A stretch of DNA of 64,000 bases from Natrinema hispanicum (lineage in GTDB: Archaea > Halobacteriota > Halobacteria > Halobacteriales > Natrialbaceae), in the NCBI RefSeq assembly GCF_900111485.1, contig NZ_FOIC01000001.1, positions 248,001 through 312,000 of the forward strand, read 5' to 3'. The position numbers and the translations under genes are program-made. The first letter of the stretch is position 1. Every line of letters starts with the position of its first letter. This document shows positions 55,695-64,000 of this stretch, piece by piece. The notes beneath the pieces are model-generated. The model was not told the origin of the DNA. It was given only the letters and a program-made list of their open reading frames with translations, and did no database searches.

Positions 55695-56453
55695 ATGCAG
55701 GGACAAGCCCAACAGCAGGCGTACGACCGTGGCATCACGATCTTCTCGCCCGACGGCCGACTCTACCAGGTCGAGTACGCTCGCGAGGCGGTCAAGCGAG
55801 GCACGGCCAGTATCGGCGTTCGAACGAACGATGGCGTCGTACTCGCCGTCGACAAACGAGTCCCCTCCCCGCTGCTCGAGGACTCGAGCGTCGAGAAGAT
55901 TCACAAGGCAGACGACCACGTCGGCATCGCCAGTGCGGGCCACGTCGCCGACGCCCGCCAGCTGATCGACTTCGCACGCCGCCAGTCGCAGGTCAACCAG
56001 CTGCGCTACGGCGAGCCGATCGGCGTCGAAACGCTGACCAAGGAGGTCACCGACCACATCCAGCAGTACACCCAGGTCGGCGGTGCCCGCCCGTTCGGTG
56101 TCGCGCTGATCGTCGGCGGCATCGACAACGGCGAACCACGACTGTTCGAGACCGACCCCTCGGGGACGCCCTACGAGTGGAAGGCCCTGGCCGTCGGTGC
56201 CGACCGTGGCGAACTCCAGAACTATCTCGAAGAGAACTACGACGACGAGGCTGACTTAGACGGCGGCATCCAGCTTGCCCTCGACGCACTTGCCTCGGTC
56301 AACGATGGTTCCTTGCTCCCCAACGAAGTGGGGCTGGCAACCGTCGACGCCGAAACCGAGACCTTCGAGCAGTTCGACCGCGATCGGATCGAGGACTACC
56401 TCGAGGAGAACGACCTCCTCGACACCGGCGACGACGAGACGGCCGACGAGTAA
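55695..56453 (+). CDS. psmA: Proteasome alpha subunit
   Basis: A structural ring subunit of the 20S proteasome (252 residues). The N-terminal YDRGITIFSPDGRLYQVEYA gate region is typical, followed by the alpha-type core GVRTNDGVVLAVDKRV. Acidic C-terminal extension. The start is 5 bases after rnp2's stop. Beta subunit is at 15910. Confidence 0.96.
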   Translation: MQGQAQQQAYDRGITIFSPDGRLYQVEYAREAVKRGTASIGVRTNDGVVLAVDKRVPSPLLEDSSVEKIHKADDHVGIASAGHVADARQLIDFARRQSQVNQLRYGEPIGVETLTKEVTDHIQQYTQVGGARPFGVALIVGGIDNGEPRLFETDPSGTPYEWKALAVGADRGELQNYLEENYDDEADLDGGIQLALDALASVNDGSLLPNEVGLATVDAETETFEQFDRDRIEDYLEENDLLDTGDDETADE

Positions 56454-56599
56454 CGCCTCACGAATCCGTTTTCGCGTTCGTCACCACCCCTCGAGTCACC
56501 TGTCTCTGATTCTCGCCGCACCGATGCCGTGCCCATGCCCATCCGACCGAGGTCGCTCGTCGGGAAACACTCTTTAAATTGGCGAGGGAATCGTGAGGT

Positions 56600-57325
56600 A
56601 TGATTTCGCTCGACGAGGCGGTGACGGCGCGACTCGAGTCACACGGGGCGCGCTTCGAAGTGTTAGTCGATCCGGACGCAGCACTGTCGATCAAACGCGA
56701 CGAGTTCGATGGCGACTTAGAGGACGTCATCGCAGCCGAGGATGTCTTCGAGAACGCTTCTCGCGGCGATCGACCGGCCGAAAACGATCTCGAGAAGGTC
56801 TTCGACACGACGGAGCCACTCGAGATCATTCCCGAGGTGATCAAGGAGGGTGAGATCCAGATCACGGCCGATCAGCGCCGCGAGATGCAAGAACAGAAGC
56901 GAAAGCAGTTGATCGACACGATCACGCGCAACGCGGTCAACCCGCAGATGGACAACGCGCCCCATCCGCCCGAACGGATCGAGAACGCCTTAGAGGAGGC
57001 TGGCTTCACCGTCGATCCGATGGAGCCGGTGCAGGCGCAGGTCGACGACGCGCTCGATGCCCTTCGGCCGGTTATCCCGATCCGGTTCGAAGAGGTCACT
57101 GTTGCGGTTCAGGTACCGGCTGACTACGCCGGCAGCGCACAAGCACAGATCCGTCAGTTCGGTGACTTAGAACGCGAAGAGTGGCAAAACGACGGCTCGT
57201 GGATCGGCGTGCTCACGTTCCCAGCAGGACTGCAAAACGAGTTCTACAACGAGGTCAACGAATACACCAGCGGCGAAGCCGAAACGGAGATCATCAAGGA
57301 CAAAGACGACCTGTCGACCCAATAG
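56600..57325 (+). CDS. Ribosome maturation factor SDO1 (SBDS)
   Basis: A 241-residue archaeal SBDS protein that releases the anti-association factor from the 60S-like subunit. Three domains: N-terminal SBDS ([26 protein letters not shown]), central ([45 protein letters not shown]) and C-terminal ferredoxin-like. It follows psmA by 146 bases, as in many archaeal superoperons. Confidence 0.93.
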   Translation: MISLDEAVTARLESHGARFEVLVDPDAALSIKRDEFDGDLEDVIAAEDVFENASRGDRPAENDLEKVFDTTEPLEIIPEVIKEGEIQITADQRREMQEQKRKQLIDTITRNAVNPQMDNAPHPPERIENALEEAGFTVDPMEPVQAQVDDALDALRPVIPIRFEEVTVAVQVPADYAGSAQAQIRQFGDLEREEWQNDGSWIGVLTFPAGLQNEFYNEVNEYTSGEAETEIIKDKDDLSTQ

Positions 57326-57340
57326 CGCTCTGGCGGCGCG

Positions 57341-57655
57341 TTATCCTCGTTTGAAGCCGATCACGAAGCCGCCGGTAAAGCCCGCGCCGAGTGATAGTGT
57401 CGAGATGAGTGACTGAACCACGCTGGTCGCTGTGTCCTGTGCCTGTGCTTGTGTGTGCAGAATGCCCGCCGAGAGTCGGTTCCAGTCGACGGTGATGATG
57501 CCCTGGGACTCGAGATAGCGAAAGAGCATCAGCTGAACGCCGGCGATAACCGCAAGCAGTTTTGCAATCTTTTTGGCCGCAAAGCCGATGAGGCCGCCAA
57601 TAACGGCACCGCCCCCGAACTCGAGGCCGAGTGCGGCCGGATCGAGATCGATCAT
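57341..57655 (-). CDS. FUN14 family membrane protein
   Basis: A 104-residue protein with two or three predicted membrane segments (about 12-45 and 80-100). The GGGAVIGGLIGFAAKKIAKLLAVIAGVQL segment and GAGFTGGFVIGFKRG match FUN14. Start at ATG 57655 fits; two earlier ATG codons are in frame at 57667-57664. Function in archaea is unknown. It converges with sdo1 at 15 bases. Confidence 0.8.
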   Translation of the reverse strand: MIDLDPAALGLEFGGGAVIGGLIGFAAKKIAKLLAVIAGVQLMLFRYLESQGIITVDWNRLSAGILHTQAQAQDTATSVVQSLISTLSLGAGFTGGFVIGFKRG

Positions 57656-58037
57656 CACCCGCATCAATTCGAGTCGCTTCCTATGACTTTTGTGATCGCA
57701 CGACGGCTGTGTGACCGCGTCTGCAGTGACGTTCAGTGGCGACTAGAGCCGAGATGCGGCGGCCCTGTCACCGTATCGCTTCCACGCACCCCCTCGAGCG
57801 AATCGGACGATCGGTGCGGGCACTGGATTCAAGACGATTCGTCACGTACGAGCGGCTATGAGCCACGTCCGTCCAACGGAGGTGTCCGACCGGCATCGTT
57901 AGCGGAACCGGGTCACTATGGCAGTGTCTGTCTCGTCGAGTCGCTCGGCGCGTGCAACCGTCGCCGCGTCGGCTCGACGAGCGATGGCACTCGAGTGAGT
58001 ACGCCCGACCGCACCCGGCGGACGCAGCTCTCTCTGT
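57656..58037. other. Gene-free region upstream of hflX
   Basis: About 380 bases. Several plus-strand frames run through it but have poor bias and no similarity I recognise. No clear TATA box was found for hflX. Confidence 0.35.
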
Positions 58038-59339
58038 ATGAACACGATAATCGTCAAACGCGTTGATTCAGGTACGCCCGACACGAGCGAGATTCGCGAT
58101 CTGGCCCGGGCGGCGGGGTACACCGTCGTCGGCGAGGTCACACAGTCCAGACGGGCCGATCCGGCCCTCCAGATCGGTGAGGGGAAAGCCGAGGAACTGG
58201 CCGCGTTAGTCGAGGAAACGGATGCGACGACCGTCATCTTCGACAACCGACTCGGTCCCTACCAGACGTACAACCTCGGCAAGCTCCTGCCCGAGGGCGT
58301 CGAAGTCATCGATCGATTCACGCTCATCCTCGAGATCTTCGGCCAGCGCGCACAGACGCGCAAGGCCCAACTCCAGGTCGAACTGGCCGAACTCCGCTAC
58401 GAACTGCCCCGTGCGGAGGCAAAGACCAGCCTCGCAAAACGCGAGGAACACCCCGGCTTCATGGGGCTTGGTGAGTACGACGAGAGCCGCGAGCAGGACA
58501 TCAAAGCCCAGATCAGCCGGATTAAAGACGAACTCGAGCGGATCGAACAGACCGAACAGCATCGCCGGGAGCGCCGGCGTGATTCGGGGTTCGATCTGGT
58601 CGCGCTGGCCGGCTACACCAACGCGGGGAAGTCGACTCTGTTGCGTCGCCTCGCGGCCGATCTCGAGGTTTCCGAAAACGAGGATCTTCACCCTGATCTG
58701 GACGCGACGGCTGAATCGAAAGACAAACTCTTCACCACGCTCGGGACGACGACCCGGCGTGCGGATATCGACCGTCGGGACGTGCTGGTGACCGACACCG
58801 TCGGGTTCATCAGCGATCTCCCACACTGGCTGGTCGAGTCGTTCAAGTCGACGCTGGACTCGGTCTACCGAGCGGATCTGGTCTTGCTCGTCGTCGACGT
58901 CAGCGAGCCGATCGACGAGATTCACGAGAAACTGGTCACCTCCCACGACACCCTCTACGAACGCAACGAGGCCCCGATCGTGACCGTTCTCAATAAGATC
59001 GATCAGGTCAGCGACGAGGAACTGGCCGAAAAGCGGGCTGCCCTCTCGTCGCTTGCGCCGAATCCAGTCGCAGTCAGCGCCAAGGAGGGACAGCACATCG
59101 ACCGGTTGCTCGAGCGGATCGACGAGGAACTGCCAGACTGGGAGGAAGAACGGCTGTTGTTGCCGATGACTGACGATACGATGAGCGTCGTCTCGTGGCT
59201 CCACGACAACGCACACGTCGACGACGTCACCTACGGGGACGAAGACGTCGTCGTGTCCTTCGAGGCTCGCCCAGCAATAGTCTCGCAGGCGCGCTCGCGC
59301 GCGAGCGAGCTGCGGACGGCCGCGGCCGAATCCGCATGA
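58038..59339 (+). CDS. hflX: GTPase HflX
   Basis: A ribosome-associated GTPase of 433 residues. The N-terminal HflX domain includes IGEGKAEELAALV and VIFDNRLGPYQTYNL; a coiled helix segment precedes the G domain. G1 is ALAGYTNAGKSTLLRRL (about 190-205), G3 VTDTVGFISDLPHWL and G4 LNKIDQ. Such GTPases split stalled ribosomes. Single gene. Confidence 0.95.
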   Translation: MNTIIVKRVDSGTPDTSEIRDLARAAGYTVVGEVTQSRRADPALQIGEGKAEELAALVEETDATTVIFDNRLGPYQTYNLGKLLPEGVEVIDRFTLILEIFGQRAQTRKAQLQVELAELRYELPRAEAKTSLAKREEHPGFMGLGEYDESREQDIKAQISRIKDELERIEQTEQHRRERRRDSGFDLVALAGYTNAGKSTLLRRLAADLEVSENEDLHPDLDATAESKDKLFTTLGTTTRRADIDRRDVLVTDTVGFISDLPHWLVESFKSTLDSVYRADLVLLVVDVSEPIDEIHEKLVTSHDTLYERNEAPIVTVLNKIDQVSDEELAEKRAALSSLAPNPVAVSAKEGQHIDRLLERIDEELPDWEEERLLLPMTDDTMSVVSWLHDNAHVDDVTYGDEDVVVSFEARPAIVSQARSRASELRTAAAESA

Positions 59340-59441
59340 GCCTCGCGTCGATGTCGACCACGATCGATTACTGGTGGGTGGTATCGTTGGCTTATGTTGA
59401 AATAGTGAGTCAAGCAGCGAACACTGTCACGACCCCCCACA

Positions 59442-59447
59442 TATAAA
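59442..59447 (+). promoter_or_regulatory. TATA box of the ketothiolase operon
   Basis: TATAAA lies 25-30 bases before the start at 59472, typical of a leaderless transcript. Confidence 0.6.
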
Positions 59448-59471
59448 CCACTGACTAGAGTCACCTGGCAT

Positions 59472-60632
59472 ATGGAACGTGTTGCAATCATTGGTGCCTC
59501 GATGACCCAGTTCGGGCAACGCGAGGGCGAGTGGATCACGGACCTCCTTGCGGAGGCTGGTATTGAGTGTCTCGGGGATGCAGGTGTCGACGCCGACGAC
59601 GTCGACCATCTGTACGTCTCGAACATGGCAAGCGGCGAGTTCGAAGGACAGACGGGGGTCCCGAACGCGCTGGCACACGATCTCGATGCAATGCCGGCGT
59701 ACACACAACGGATCGACCAGACGAGTTCCAGCGGCGGTGCGGGGATTTACGCCGCCTGGCAGTCGGTCGCCAGCGGGGCCAGTGACATGACCCTGCTCGT
59801 CGGCGGTGAGAAGATGACCCACAAGACCACCGGTGAGGCGACCGACGTCATCGCGTCACTGACCCACCGCGCCGAGTACAAAACCGGCGTCACGCTGCCG
59901 TCGTTTGCCGGCTTGACCGCACGCCACTATCTCGAGCGATTCGACGCGCCTCGTGAGAGCCTGGCGAAAGTCGCGTCCAAGAATCACAAAAACGGCGTCG
60001 ACAACCCCAAGGCCCAGTTCCAGAAGGAGGTCGACGTCGAGACGATCCTCGAGTCGCCAATCATCGCGGACCCGCTGCGACTGTACGACTTCTGTCCGAT
60101 TACGGACGGCTCGGCGGCGCTGATGCTCTGTCCGGAGTCGGTCGCCAAGGAGTATACCGACGAGTACGTCGTCATCTCGGGAATCGACGGCGCGACCGAT
60201 ACCCACGTCGTCCACGAGCGCGAGGACCCGACCGTGATGGGCGGTGTCGTCGAGAGCGGCAAGGGTGCCTACGAGATGAGCGGCCTCGGACCCGACGACA
60301 TCGACGTCGCCGAACTCCACGACATGTTCACGATCCTCGAGTTCCTCCAGATGGAGGGACTCGGCTTCGCTGAGCATGGCGAGGCGTGGAAACTCGTCGA
60401 GGAGGGATACACCGAGCGAGACACCGGCGAACTGCCGATCAACACCTCGGGTGGCCTCAAGTCGAAGGGCCACCCACTGGGGGCAAGCGGCGTCGCACAG
60501 GCAGTCGAGATCTACGAACAGCTCATGGGCGAGGCGGGCCCGCGCCAGGTCGATGCTGAGACCGGCCTGTGCTGTAACGTCGGCGGCTTTGGCAACTGTG
60601 TGATTACTACGATTATGGAGGCAGCACAATGA
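59472..60632 (+). CDS. Haloarchaeal-type beta-ketothiolase alpha subunit
   Basis: A 386-residue thiolase-fold protein. The nucleophile position is Ser85 (DQTSSSGGAG) instead of Cys. His in KSKGHPLGASG and Cys in LCCNVGGFGNC are conserved. A Ser-His-His arrangement was, as I recall, reported for BktB/PhaA of Haloferax mediterranei, which needs a small OB-fold partner; that partner is the next gene, overlapping by 4 bases. Role in acetoacetyl-CoA or 3-ketovaleryl-CoA formation (polyhydroxyalkanoate or lipid precursor supply) is inference. Confidence 0.8.
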   Translation: MERVAIIGASMTQFGQREGEWITDLLAEAGIECLGDAGVDADDVDHLYVSNMASGEFEGQTGVPNALAHDLDAMPAYTQRIDQTSSSGGAGIYAAWQSVASGASDMTLLVGGEKMTHKTTGEATDVIASLTHRAEYKTGVTLPSFAGLTARHYLERFDAPRESLAKVASKNHKNGVDNPKAQFQKEVDVETILESPIIADPLRLYDFCPITDGSAALMLCPESVAKEYTDEYVVISGIDGATDTHVVHEREDPTVMGGVVESGKGAYEMSGLGPDDIDVAELHDMFTILEFLQMEGLGFAEHGEAWKLVEEGYTERDTGELPINTSGGLKSKGHPLGASGVAQAVEIYEQLMGEAGPRQVDAETGLCCNVGGFGNCVITTIMEAAQ

Positions 60633-60988
60633 CGATGGACGCGACACGCTACGAGAACGGTTCGATCAGCTACCCCGGCCACCCGCGCGGTCCCGGTGGT
60701 TCGAATCCGGCGGAAACGATCGATCTCAGCGAGTACACCGCAGAGGTCATCACGTGGACGACCAGCACCGCGACGCCGCCGGGCGTCCGCGAGCCCAACC
60801 ACCTCGCAATCGTCGAGTTCGACGTGGATGGCGAGTCGGTTCGTGCGATCGGCCAGCTCACGACCGGCGATGTCGAGACCGGCGATACGGTCCAGCCGGT
60901 CCACGTTGACGAACTTCGCGAACCCGGCGCAGGGATTCGCGAACCGGAGAGTCAGGACTGGGACGGCTATCGGTTCGAACCGGTCTAA
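60629..60988 (+). CDS. OB-fold (DUF35-type) beta subunit of ketothiolase
   Basis: A 119-residue OB-fold protein. The strand-rich AIVEFDVDGESVRAIGQLTTGDVETGDTVQPVHV matches DUF35-type OB folds. It is translated from an ATG that overlaps the thiolase stop by 4 bases. The zinc-ribbon Cys residues of many DUF35 proteins are absent. It is expected to form a complex with the thiolase. Confidence 0.75.
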   Translation: MTMDATRYENGSISYPGHPRGPGGSNPAETIDLSEYTAEVITWTTSTATPPGVREPNHLAIVEFDVDGESVRAIGQLTTGDVETGDTVQPVHVDELREPGAGIREPESQDWDGYRFEPV

Positions 60989-61728
60989 GGACGCTCGTCT
61001 CCGTCACCGCTTTTTTCAGACCCGTCAGCGTCTGACGCGTCAGTGTCGTCAGCATCGCCATCATCGCTCGCACTCGAGTCGGCAGCGTCCTCGCCGTACT
61101 GATCTCGCAGCGTCTCGAGTTCGGCGTCGACGTCGACGGCCGAGTCGGAGTCGTCACGATCCTCGGTAGCCGTTTCATCGGCGTCGCTCAGTGGTCCGTC
61201 GTCGATGTCGATCGAGATTCCGGTCGCCGCCGCTGATTCTGACGCGCTCGATTGGGAGGCCCGATCGGTGGCTTCGCGAAGGCGCGTGTCGACGTCGTCG
61301 CGAAGCTGGCGGGCCTCCGAAAGGAGATCGCGCGCCCCCTCGTCTGCGGGTAGACTCCCCTCCGAGACGGCCTGATTGAGTTCAGTCAGGACCGTATCGA
61401 GTTGTGAGAGCGTCGTCCGTCGAAGCTCGCTTGCGCGGTCGCTCGTCGCCTCGGCGGCCGTCGACGTCCGGTCGCGAGCTGCCCGCTCAGTTCTAACGAT
61501 CTGCAGGCCTCGCTGGAACGCCTCGAGCGCGCGAACGTTCGCCTCGAGGATGGCCAGCGCGGCGGGAAGCGCCACCTCGTCGGTGAGTCGGAGCAACTCT
61601 CGCGGTGTCGGCGGTCGCAGCGGCGGCCGAAAGCGCCGGCGTGGCTCGTCGAGCTCCGTCCGAAGCTCGTCGATCGTTCTCGTCAGTTCGCGAACGGCGT
61701 CGACGAGTTCGTCGTCACGGTCGGTCAT
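60985..61728 (-). CDS. Acidic coiled-coil haloarchaeal protein
   Basis: A 247-residue protein of unknown function. Residues 1-150 are helical and contain a RPPLRPPTPRELLRLTDEVALPAALAILEANVRALEAFQ block; the last 80 residues are an Asp/Ser-rich tail. The start at ATG 61728 (MTDRDDELV) is favoured over an upstream start. It converges with the OB-fold gene, overlapping 4 bases. Confidence 0.6.
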   Translation of the reverse strand: MTDRDDELVDAVRELTRTIDELRTELDEPRRRFRPPLRPPTPRELLRLTDEVALPAALAILEANVRALEAFQRGLQIVRTERAARDRTSTAAEATSDRASELRRTTLSQLDTVLTELNQAVSEGSLPADEGARDLLSEARQLRDDVDTRLREATDRASQSSASESAAATGISIDIDDGPLSDADETATEDRDDSDSAVDVDAELETLRDQYGEDAADSSASDDGDADDTDASDADGSEKSGDGDERP

Positions 61729-61826
61729 ACGTGCCTTACGGCCGCGCGGCTCAAAAAGCGGCCGCTCAGCGTATTGAGTTCCGGCCGATCCAAGCGTTTT
61801 TACCCCCACCGAACCGCTGAACGGAT

Positions 61827-62579
61827 GTGCGAATCGAGAACAGCTTCATTCCCGTTCGTGGCGTCGGGGAAACCACCGAACGACGCCTGTGGGAAAACGG
61901 CGTAACTCACTGGGACGAGTTCGACGGCAGTGTCGTCGGCTCGACGCTTGCGGATCGGATCGAGACGTTCATCGATGAGGGCCGAACCCACCTTGATCGT
62001 GGCAACGTCTCCGTCTTTGCGGAGGCGCTGCCCGCCGCGAGTCGCTGGCGGTGCTATGAAAACGTCAGCGACGAGACCTGCTTTCTGGACATCGAGACGA
62101 CTGGCCTCAGCGCCGAGACGAACGACGTGACGACCGTCAGCCTCCATCAGGATGGCGAGACGAAGACGTTCGTCAAAGAGCGTGATCTGACGAGCCACCG
62201 CCTCACACGTGAACTCGAGGAAGCGGCCCTGCTTGTCACGTTCAACGGGCAGCGATTCGACGTCCCGTTCCTCGAGACCTGTTTCGATGTCACCATTGAC
62301 GTCCCCCACGTCGATCTCATGTATCCCTGTAAGAAAATCGGGCTCGACGGCGGACTGAAACCGATCGAGCAGGAGTTGGGGATCGACCGGGACATGCCCG
62401 ACATCAGCGGTCGCGATGCGGTGCGCCTCTGGCGCGAGTACGAACGCGGCGACGATGGTGCCCTCGAGACACTTATCGAGTACAACCGCGCGGACACGGC
62501 CAATCTCGAGCCGCTGATGGAGATCGTCGCCGATCGGCTCCACGAGCGCGTCTTCGAGGCTGCGCTGGCTGACGAGTGA
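61827..62579 (+). CDS. DEDD-type exonuclease (YprB-like ribonuclease H fold)
   Basis: A 250-residue predicted 3'-5' exonuclease. Acidic residues of the fold are Asp88 and Glu90 (FLDIETTG), Asp about 148 (FNGQRFDVPFLE) and Asp in YNRADTANLEPL. Residues 10-35 (RGVGETTERRLWENGVTHWDEF) resemble a helix-hairpin-helix DNA-binding element. Start is GTG 61827. Substrate is unknown. Confidence 0.75.
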   Translation: MRIENSFIPVRGVGETTERRLWENGVTHWDEFDGSVVGSTLADRIETFIDEGRTHLDRGNVSVFAEALPAASRWRCYENVSDETCFLDIETTGLSAETNDVTTVSLHQDGETKTFVKERDLTSHRLTRELEEAALLVTFNGQRFDVPFLETCFDVTIDVPHVDLMYPCKKIGLDGGLKPIEQELGIDRDMPDISGRDAVRLWREYERGDDGALETLIEYNRADTANLEPLMEIVADRLHERVFEAALADE

Positions 62580-62733
62580 GCAGTTCGCAGTGAAATTGAG
62601 AGAACTGGCCAGCATCGGCCTCGCTCCGAGAGAAGGGGATAGCGACGACCGTGCGGCCGCTCGTCACTGCAGAGGGGTTACTCGGCCGACCCCGCGTGTG
62701 GTGAACGCAGGGCAGGCTTAGAAACGGACGCCG

Positions 62734-63015
62734 TCACTCGCGGTCGGACACCTCGACCTCGCCGTCGCTCGTGACGACGATTCGGTAGCCACAGTAGGAG
62801 AATTCGACGCGGCCAGTCGGTCGCTCACGGCCGTTCTCGCGGGTCGCAAAGAGCGCGTCGAGCGCCTCGGGATTGATGACGTCGTAGAGGGCATCGTATT
62901 CAGGCGGCTCGAGGTTGAGCGGATCGACGCCTTCACGCTCGGCGACGGCCTCAACCACGTCGAAACTTACTGACTGCCCGACTGTCGGTTCCGAGCGATC
63001 GACTGAGAGTAGCAT
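62734..63015 (-). CDS. HalOD1 output-domain protein
   Basis: A 93-residue stand-alone HalOD1 domain. The motifs VVEAVAEREGVDPLNLEPP, YDVINPEALDALF and RVEFSYCGYRIVVT are typical. It is a haloarchaeal domain of unknown output function that often accompanies bacterio-opsin-activator-like regulators. Start at ATG 63015. Confidence 0.8.
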   Translation of the reverse strand: MLLSVDRSEPTVGQSVSFDVVEAVAEREGVDPLNLEPPEYDALYDVINPEALDALFATRENGRERPTGRVEFSYCGYRIVVTSDGEVEVSDRE

Positions 63016-63448
63016 TGGCCGGACTCTTACATCGATCCAGTATAAATCCTCTGACCTCAATCTGATTGCAAAACCCAGTTCTGTCGGTTATAGCTCGAAT
63101 GTGTACAACAACGTATTAGTTGCTCTTTTATAAATAAATCATTTAAACTATTTCGCGACATCCAAAACTATTCAAGAATAGATATCTATCGGACAATCAG
63201 TGATTATACCGGCAGGAAAACCGCAAGCCTGCGGTCTCGTTCGATTCGGGTGCGTTACATGTTCGGCATGGACTTCTTCATCGTCCGCCTCGTGTCCGCG
63301 CTGGTGAAATCCATCTCGAGTCACCGGACGTGAGACGCGGTCCACCATATCGCTCGCATCTCGAAGCAGTAGATTGCCGGCAGCCACAGCTCCCCTCCGA
63401 ATATGTTCGCAATGGAGTGTTTACACGCGCGAGCCGTCTCGTTCACGT
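63016..63448. other. Gene-free AT-rich region
   Basis: About 430 bases, AT-rich between 63090 and 63200 with TATA-like TTTTATAAATAAAT at about 63125-63138. A minus-strand frame of 58-71 residues at 63172-63387 has weak bias and was not called. Confidence 0.35.
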
Positions 63449-63859
63449 ATGGGAGCTAACCGAGTCACTGCCACCGAGACCGACAGTCGAAGCAATGGCA
63501 CGACGACGGTGACGGTTCGCTGTACCGGCCACGTCCGCGACGCCGTCGGCAGTCACGAACTCACGTTCACGTTCGATGGCACCCGACTCCGGGATTTCCT
63601 CGAGGCCTTTTTTGAGGAGTACGGCCTCGAAGACATGCTCATCGCGGAAACCGAGTCCGAGGCGATCCACAGTGGGTGGGCACCGGTACCCGACGACCTG
63701 CCCGGGACGTGGCGGAAGAATCCGGAGGGTGAGCAAACGCGGCCGTACGCACGGGTCTGTGTCAATGGCCGGTTCAACGAACACCTCGGCGGGTTCGAGA
63801 CGGAACTGACCGACGGGGACCGTGTCGCGCTGATCTACCCCTTCATGTTCTGCTGTTGA
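63449..63859 (+). CDS. MoaD/ThiS-like beta-grasp protein ending Cys-Cys
   Basis: A 136-residue protein. The C-terminal 100 residues look like a beta-grasp ThiS/MoaD fold (VTVRCTGHVRDAVGSHELTFTF, LEAFFEEY, ARVCVNGRFNEHLGGFETELTDGDRVALIYPF). The usual Gly-Gly terminus that is thiocarboxylated is absent; the protein ends FMFCC. Residues 80-110 form an insert containing Trp and Pro. Function is unknown; sulfur carrier activity is therefore doubtful. Confidence 0.65.
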   Translation: MGANRVTATETDSRSNGTTTVTVRCTGHVRDAVGSHELTFTFDGTRLRDFLEAFFEEYGLEDMLIAETESEAIHSGWAPVPDDLPGTWRKNPEGEQTRPYARVCVNGRFNEHLGGFETELTDGDRVALIYPFMFCC

Positions 63860-64000
63860 ACGGACGTGCTGGCAGATAGGCGCATACGGATTCCTGTCAG
63901 CCAGCGCCGGCGTCCTCCCTTCTCATCGGTAACGCGTTACAACAGACCGTCTCAGTCCGCGGCACCGCCGACCATCGATCCCGCCTCCGTACCGAAGACC

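Noticed and set aside
57449-58066. 205-residue plus-strand frame before hflX
   Set aside because: Overlaps the FUN14 gene on the other strand and lacks a coding signal.
63172-63387. 71-residue minus-strand frame
   Set aside because: Runs into AT-rich sequence and lacks bias; kept as intergenic.
1-64000. CRISPR arrays, rRNA and intact transposases
   Set aside because: No regularly spaced repeats, rRNA-like sequence or transposase frame was found by eye.

Overview
This 64 kb window is chromosomal DNA of an extremely halophilic archaeon (class Halobacteria, probably order Natrialbales; the order is inferred). The evidence is high GC, frequent CTCGAG, very acidic predicted proteins, TATA-box promoters with short or absent leaders, Tat signal peptides on secreted proteins, archaeal proteasome and RNase P protein genes, and haloarchaeal domains such as HalOD1. 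One tRNA gene (Ser, UGA) is present. I saw no rRNA, CRISPR array, intact insertion sequence or replication origin.

Layout. (1) 1-9.3 kb: the 5' part of an NCS2 xanthine/uracil permease, then a cobalamin cluster: a fused ChlI/ChlD-type chelatase subunit divergent from cobN, followed by overlapping cbiC and cbiE. (2) 9.3-15.4 kb: a gene-free stretch with two interleaved perfect inverted repeats, a polyketide-cyclase-like protein, a formate/nitrite-channel fused to two universal-stress domains, an aldo/keto reductase, a tandem universal stress protein and an HTH-CBS regulator. (3) 15.4-24.4 kb: the proteasome beta subunit, a divergent Gfo/Idh/MocA-ThuA pair, an eIF2B/ribose-1,5-bisphosphate-isomerase homologue lacking the usual catalytic Cys, a possible divergent PCNA-like protein, an Mrp/NBP35 Fe-S carrier and a uracil-DNA-glycosylase-like protein with altered active-site motifs. 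(4) 24.4-34.5 kb: tRNA-Ser with a nearby copy of its 3' end, a Tat lipoprotein, cysteine synthase divergent from a globin-coupled transducer, thioredoxin-like proteins and aconitase. (5) 34.5-45.5 kb: two tandem Tat-secreted paralogues with matching upstream regions, the thyA-folA pair, membrane proteins, an internally duplicated Tat protein, purD, a class III aminotransferase, an MgtC/DUF4010 membrane protein and a PadR regulator. (6) 45.5-53.9 kb: palindrome clusters that resemble remnants of transposable elements, folD and glyA, a 715-residue CHAT-domain caspase-like protease and the regulator TbsP. (7) 53.9-64 kb: the archaeal superoperon rnp3-methyltransferase-rnp2-psmA-sdo1, then FUN14, HflX, a two-subunit haloarchaeal beta-ketothiolase, a DEDD exonuclease, HalOD1 and a MoaD/ThiS-like protein.

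Themes. ChlID, CobN, CbiC and CbiE provide late corrin-ring chemistry. ThyA, FolA, FolD, GlyA and PurD make up most of a folate one-carbon and nucleotide set. PsmA and PsmB are both present but about 40 kb apart. The less ordinary items are the CHAT protease, the PCNA-like protein, several enzyme homologues with replaced catalytic residues, and the structured intergenic regions near 9.45, 24.5, 45.8 and 53.6 kb.
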